Below, piece after piece: positions 4,496-7,065 of a stretch of DNA of 7,065 nt. The translations under genes were made by a program, and so were the position numbers. The stretch lies in contig JAGMCY010000122.1 of NCBI GenBank assembly GCA_023128965.1, positions 1 through 7,065 of the forward strand, given 5' to 3'. Every line of letters starts with the position of its first letter. The first letter of the stretch is position 1. The DNA is from Candidatus Aenigmatarchaeota archaeon (GTDB taxonomy: Archaea > Aenigmatarchaeota > Aenigmatarchaeia > QMZP01 > QMZT01). A model generated the notes under the pieces. That model was not told the DNA's origin and did not search any database. It saw only the letters and a program-made list of their open reading frames with translations.

Positions 4496-4957
4496 TTACT
4501 CCTTACCTTCCTTTTTCTCCTCTTTCTTTTCTTCTTTCGCTTCTCCTTCCTCTTCCTTCGCTTCCTCTGCAGGCTCCTTTTCTTTGGCTTCCCCTTCCTT
4601 TTCCTCGGGTTTAGCCTCTCCCTCTGTTGGGGTCTCGCTTTCCGCGGGCTTCTCTTCCGGCTCCTCCCCTTTAGCCTTCTTTTTCTCCATTCTTTTCTGG
4701 ATTACCTCGAGTTTGTCTTTTGGGATGTCATCCTTCTTGGAGTATACAAAAACCTTCAGTTTAGATTCACCCTTGCCCTTTATTGAGAATATCTTATCGA
4801 TCAGTATAAGGTCCTTTTTGGCCCTGAGGGCTTTTTCGAGAAATGGGAGAATATCTTTTCTGGGCGGGGTCGGCTTTCCGGTGTGTTCGAATACAGCGTG
4901 CACTTCCTCCCTTTTCAATAAGGGATTCTTTTTCTGATCGAGTATTTTCACGGACAT
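4496..4957 (-). CDS. rps24e: Small ribosomal subunit protein eS24 (S24e) with long charged C-terminal tail
   Basis: A 153-residue protein. Residues 1-90 are the S24e core: MSVKILDQKKNPLLKREEV, then HTGKPTPPRKDILPFLEKAL, then IDKIFSIKGKGESKLKVFVY. From about residue 91 to the end is a low-complexity tail of E, K, A, P and G repeats (EGEAKPEEKEGEAKEKE and similar), which many archaeal S24e proteins lack. I chose the ATG at 4957. It overlaps the spt4 TGA by one base and has GGTGA about 5 nt upstream. An ATG at 4960 and a GTG at 4969 are alternatives. The tail is encoded by an almost pure purine tract on the minus strand. The tail is probably disordered and surface-exposed (inference). Confidence 0.93.
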   Translation of the reverse strand: MSVKILDQKKNPLLKREEVHAVFEHTGKPTPPRKDILPFLEKALRAKKDLILIDKIFSIKGKGESKLKVFVYSKKDDIPKDKLEVIQKRMEKKKAKGEEPEEKPAESETPTEGEAKPEEKEGEAKEKEPAEEAKEEEGEAKEEKKEEKKEGKE

Positions 4958-5148
4958 CATTTCACCCACAAAGCGTATTTTCCAGGGGCTGTTATACCGA
5001 GAAGCTTCGCTATCTCCGATTCGTTAGGATCACTCACCACCACAACTCCCTTCCATGTTTTGGTGAAATCCTTCGTCCCGCACGCTGGGCATTTATCCTC
5101 CAGAACGAATCTCCTGCAGTGCTTGCAGACCTTTTCCTTATCAACCAT
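4957..5148 (-). CDS. spt4: Transcription elongation factor Spt4 (RpoE2)
   Basis: A 63-residue zinc protein that pairs with Spt5 on RNA polymerase to promote processive elongation. KVCKHCRRFVLEDKCPACGTKDF gives the four zinc ligands C8, C11, C20 and C23. It is followed by the NGN-contacting strand TWKGVVVVSDPNESEIAKLLGI and the C-terminal PGKYALWVK, all typical. A longer frame opens at 5187, but its extra residues (RRKRRKRKRG) are a read of the rpo7 3' end in another frame. The ATG at 5148 has AGGGG about 8 nt upstream and lies one base after the rpo7 stop, the usual archaeal rpo7-spt4 pairing. Confidence 0.95.
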   Translation of the reverse strand: MVDKEKVCKHCRRFVLEDKCPACGTKDFTKTWKGVVVVSDPNESEIAKLLGITAPGKYALWVK

Positions 5149-5149
5149 T

Positions 5150-5725
5150 CTATCGCCCCTTTTTCTTTTTCTCCGTTTTCTTCGCAACTCTCTTCTCTTC
5201 CTTTTTATACCACTCTGTTGCTCCCAGGCCCGGCTGCCTTGTTGTCAGCCCTATTTTGTATTGGTTCTCAGCCATGGAAACTGATATTATTCTGGCGAAG
5301 ACGACTGACTTTTCCTTCATCCTCCTCTTCGTTTTCTTGCCCGTGAACATCAGGTTTTTCGGGTCGTAAGAAACGAAGTCGTCCATCAGCTGCGAAACGT
5401 GAACCATCCCATCCACAGGACCGATTCTAACGAAAACACCGAATTCCGTGACGTCTATCACTTCTCCCTTCACCAGTTCGTGCTGTTCGGGTATGTACGT
5501 CAACACGCTGAACTCGACCGGGTAGTAAAGAGCGCCGTCGCCCGGAATTATCGTTCCCTCTCCGGTTTCCCCGATTGACATCACCGATAATATAACGCCT
5601 AAATTTTTGTCTATCGAACCCTCGAGCTTCTCTTCCAGACTCGCCTTAATCGCATCCTCCAGATTCATACCGAACTTGTCGGGTGAAACCCGTATCTTAT
5701 CGCTAATATCGAAAATCTTGTACAT
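5150..5725 (-). CDS. rpo7: DNA-directed RNA polymerase subunit Rpo7 (RpoE1)
   Basis: The Rpb7 homologue. With Rpo4 it forms the polymerase stalk that binds emerging RNA and aids open-complex formation. It has 191 residues, normal length. The N-terminal tip domain (1-79) includes MYKIFDISDKIRVSP and GDGALYYPVEFSVLTYIP. The S1 domain (about 83-162) includes VKGEVIDVTEFGVFVRIGPVDG and MVHVSQLMDDF. The archaeal signature RQPGLGATEW (163-172) is followed by a strongly basic tail, KKTEKKKKGR. The ATG at 5725 has GAGGG 5 nt upstream. It is the first gene of the operon, and its leader carries a 13-bp inverted repeat abutting this ribosome site. Confidence 0.96.
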   Translation of the reverse strand: MYKIFDISDKIRVSPDKFGMNLEDAIKASLEEKLEGSIDKNLGVILSVMSIGETGEGTIIPGDGALYYPVEFSVLTYIPEQHELVKGEVIDVTEFGVFVRIGPVDGMVHVSQLMDDFVSYDPKNLMFTGKKTKRRMKEKSVVFARIISVSMAENQYKIGLTTRQPGLGATEWYKKEEKRVAKKTEKKKKGR

Positions 5726-5735
5726 GCTATCCCTC

Positions 5736-5778
5736 GATTCAGGTCGTCAGTCGATAGTTTCAAGCGACGACCTGAATC
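5736..5778 (-). promoter_or_regulatory. 13-bp perfect inverted repeat in the rpo7 leader
   Basis: GATTCAGGTCGTC (5736-5748) and GACGACCTGAATC (5766-5778) are perfect inverted arms with a 17-base spacer. In the mRNA this forms a hairpin that ends at the base next to the GAGGG ribosome site (5731-5735). With the nearer TATA box (5801-5808) the predicted start lies close to 5778, so the hairpin would occupy the very 5' end of the transcript. It could be an RNA control element or a DNA operator. Confidence 0.7.
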
Positions 5779-5801
5779 ATAAATCCAAGTCGTCAATCGA
5801 T
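5741..5801. repeat. Direct copies of the rpo7-leader motif
   Basis: AGGTCGTCAGTCGAT (5741-5755) and AAGTCGTCAATCGAT (5787-5801) match at 13 of 15, 46 bp apart. With the inverted arm at 5766-5773 there are three GTCGTC-type sites, the outermost touching the TATA box. Confidence 0.6.
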
Positions 5802-5808
5802 TTATACA
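5801..5808 (-). promoter_or_regulatory. Probable TATA box of the rpo7 operon
   Basis: The minus strand reads TGTATAAA, predicting initiation near 5778. A second, farther candidate, CTTATAAATATA, lies at about 5824-5835 and would start near 5805. Confidence 0.55.
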
Positions 5809-5839
5809 GTGTTTTTGTTAGGTTATATTTATAAGATTT

Positions 5840-5850
5840 TAATTAAAAAG
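5840..5850 (-). terminator. Possible terminator after the thioredoxin-like gene
   Basis: On the minus strand, GGC followed by TTTTT and AATTAAAA comes directly after the TAA at 5853-5855. It is a short U-tract of archaeal type, without a hairpin, upstream of the rpo7 promoter. Confidence 0.35.
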
Positions 5851-5852
5851 CC

Positions 5853-6302
5853 TTATATCTCTTCCAATATGCATATATTCGGTTTTATGAACGCGACATC
5901 GCAGAACAGTTCTCTCAAACCTCTCGTGGAATTTATACCGGTGAGGTCGATCTGGGTCCCATCTAGATTGAGCATCCAGTCCATGGTCTCGTTCTCACTC
6001 GTTCCATGAGAAAGGACGAGATAACCCTCGAATTCCTTCAATTCCACGAAATCCTTGTACATCCCCTCCTTTTCAAGGCATTCGATACAGGTCACGTTGT
6101 AGAAATACTCTATGATAACCTTCCCGTTCCTAAGGATACCCACCCTCTCCTCCGGGGTGAGCGTTCTGTTCAGAACGTTCGGAACCTCAACAGGACCCGG
6201 TCCTTCCGGTCTGTAACCCATCATGGCGAACCCTACCATGCTCGCAACCATTATGAACCCGATAAATATCGCCATGAACCTCTGTTTCGCAACCCTATCC
6301 AT
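5853..6302 (-). CDS. Membrane-anchored thioredoxin-like protein (hypothetical)
   Basis: A 149-residue protein with one N-terminal hydrophobic segment (about 9-29), preceded by positive charges (DRVAKQR). It probably anchors the rest outside the cell membrane. After a Pro/Gly linker, VIIEYFYNVTCIECLEKE (63-80) looks like a thioredoxin-type strand and active-site loop with CxxC (C72, C75). FIKPNICIL near the end could be the cis-proline strand, and two more cysteines lie at 134 and 144. Four N-glycosylation sequons (N45, N69, N104, N124) fit an extracytoplasmic site. GAGGGGAG before the ATG supports the start. The CxxC is not the classic CGPC, so a disulfide role is inference. No family recognised with confidence. 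Confidence 0.75.
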   Translation of the reverse strand: MDRVAKQRFMAIFIGFIMVASMVGFAMMGYRPEGPGPVEVPNVLNRTLTPEERVGILRNGKVIIEYFYNVTCIECLEKEGMYKDFVELKEFEGYLVLSHGTSENETMDWMLNLDGTQIDLTGINSTRGLRELFCDVAFIKPNICILEEI

Positions 6303-6332
6303 TTACTCCCCTCTCCATCTATTTAGAATTGA

Positions 6333-6342
6333 GATATTTATT
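6333..6342 (-). promoter_or_regulatory. Probable TATA box of the thioredoxin-like gene
   Basis: The minus strand reads AATAAATATC, about 35 bp before the ATG at 6302. That leaves a short leader containing the GAGGGGAG site. It lies in the divergent 83-bp intergenic region shared with the Nre gene. Confidence 0.45.
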
Positions 6343-6357
6343 CTTTCACGAAAAACC

Positions 6358-6367
6358 TTATAATTTT
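6358..6367 (+). promoter_or_regulatory. Probable TATA box of the Nre-family gene (leaderless start)
   Basis: TTATAATTTT is centred about 25 bp before the ATG at 6386, with A-rich sequence upstream. No Shine-Dalgarno precedes the ATG, so a leaderless mRNA is likely. Confidence 0.55.
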
Positions 6368-6385
6368 CGGGTACATAATTTCTAT

Positions 6386-7065
6386 ATGGTTTCTCCCGCC
6401 AGTTTATGCATAATCTGCAAGGGTTCGCGCAGACTCTGCGGATGGAGGGTTTGCCCTTTGTATTCCAGAATAAAGGTAATGCCCCAGATAGAAAAAACCC
6501 TCAAGAAGGAGTTTTTCGGGCCATCGACCTCGGTGTTCGTGGGGCATAACTTCTACCCGAACATTTACATCGGTCCTCTCGCAGCGATCGATTCCGAAAA
6601 CATCGAGATTGTGGATTCTCCGCAGGAGTGGTTCGGGAAGCCTTACGGCGAAATCATCCGCTTTCGTTCGCTAGTTTTGAGATCGAAATACAGGGAAAAC
6701 ATATTCTCGCGTTCGAAATTCGTGGAGCAAAACCAAGAGCTCGCTCTTGCGAAAAAACCAACGGACGTTGAACTCGAATTCAAGAAGAAACCAAAGGTTT
6801 CATTCGAATTTTCCGATATCACACAACCTATGGGCCCTTCCGGAACCCTCGAAAAATTCAGGATAACGGAAAACCCGAAAATACCAAGAAAAACCGAAAG
6901 GATAGTGAATGACGAGCTGAAAGCGGAGGAAGCGAGCTTCCTTCTCTACAGGCAAGGAGCGAATGTTTACAGGGTTTCAACCATCCTCTCTTCAGGCATC
7001 CTGGGCCTGGAGGACAACAGGAAGCTTGTCCCGACCAAGTGGTCGATCACCGCAACAGATGACCT
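6386..7065 (+). CDS. nreA: Nre-family DNA repair protein, N-terminal part (C-terminus outside window)
   Basis: 226 complete codons are visible. The start MVSPASLCIICKGSRRLCGWRVCPLY carries the family's N-terminal zinc motif (C8, C11, C18, C23). It is followed by the conserved SVFVGHNFYPNIYIGPLAA (about 49-67), FGKPYGEIIRFRSLVLRSKY (about 93-112), and the later VNDELKAEEASFLLYRQG and KLVPTKWSITATDD. Nre proteins (COG1602) are archaeal. In Haloferax NreA is needed for repair after DNA damage and is linked to the sliding clamp through a C-terminal motif, which here would lie beyond the right edge. The ATG at 6386 is 25 bp from a TATA box. Whether it is NreA or NreB cannot be told from this part. 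Confidence 0.88.
   Translation, partial: MVSPASLCIICKGSRRLCGWRVCPLYSRIKVMPQIEKTLKKEFFGPSTSVFVGHNFYPNIYIGPLAAIDSENIEIVDSPQEWFGKPYGEIIRFRSLVLRSKYRENIFSRSKFVEQNQELALAKKPTDVELEFKKKPKVSFEFSDITQPMGPSGTLEKFRITENPKIPRKTERIVNDELKAEEASFLLYRQGANVYRVSTILSSGILGLEDNRKLVPTKWSITATDD

Noticed and set aside
4258..4937. Long plus-strand open frames opposite S24e, S27e and aIF2-alpha
   Set aside because: They are mirror frames of the purine-rich coding strand, with leucine/phenylalanine/serine-rich translations, and the minus strand holds clear ribosomal proteins.
4957..5187. Longer Spt4 start at 5187
   Set aside because: The extra residues read the rpo7 3' end in another frame, and the ATG at 5148 has a good ribosome site and leads straight into the zinc motif.

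Overview
The window is archaeal. It carries archaeal/eukaryotic-type information-processing genes (SRP54, aIF2-alpha, S27e, S24e, Spt4, Rpo7), an Nre-family repair protein, and TATA-box promoters, several of which sit about 25 bp from an ATG as expected for leaderless mRNAs. I cannot fix the lineage from this sequence. A deep euryarchaeal or DPANN-type genome is possible, given the compact layout, the odd SRP54 motifs and the long charged tail on S24e.

Layout. (1) 1-893, minus: N and G domains of SRP54, running off the left edge. (2) 943-3142: an island of two tandem cassette-like elements. Each element starts with GGCTTTG and ends with CAAAGCC. The same 9-bp sequence CGCCTCAAC lies at the left flank, at the junction and at the right flank. 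Element 1 (953-1648) carries a two-helix membrane protein overlapping a YbjQ/UPF0145 gene. Element 2 (1658-3133) is visibly AT-richer and carries an unrecognised protein, a possible -1 frameshift extension of it, and a four-cysteine zinc-ribbon protein. (3) 3223-3558, plus: an AT-rich orphan gene that converges on the next operon with a 12-bp gap. (4) 5725 down to 3571, minus: a tight operon rpo7 - spt4 - rps24e - rps27e - aif2a. (5) 6302-5853, minus: a membrane-anchored protein with a thioredoxin-like CxxC. (6) 6386-7065, plus: the N-terminal part of an Nre-family DNA repair protein, running off the right edge.

The operon joins transcription (Rpo7 stalk subunit, Spt4 elongation factor) to translation (two small-subunit proteins, initiation factor alpha). 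Its leader holds a 13-bp perfect inverted repeat ending exactly at the Shine-Dalgarno of rpo7. A third copy of the same motif touches the TATA box, so autogenous or stress control is plausible.

The most notable feature is the pair of tandem elements. Their ends share one architecture, but the bases following GGCTTTG differ between elements (TGTA against CCCA) and match within each element, including in the subterminal repeats. Neither element encodes a recombinase that I recognise. They look like non-autonomous cargo cassettes moved in trans to one target sequence.
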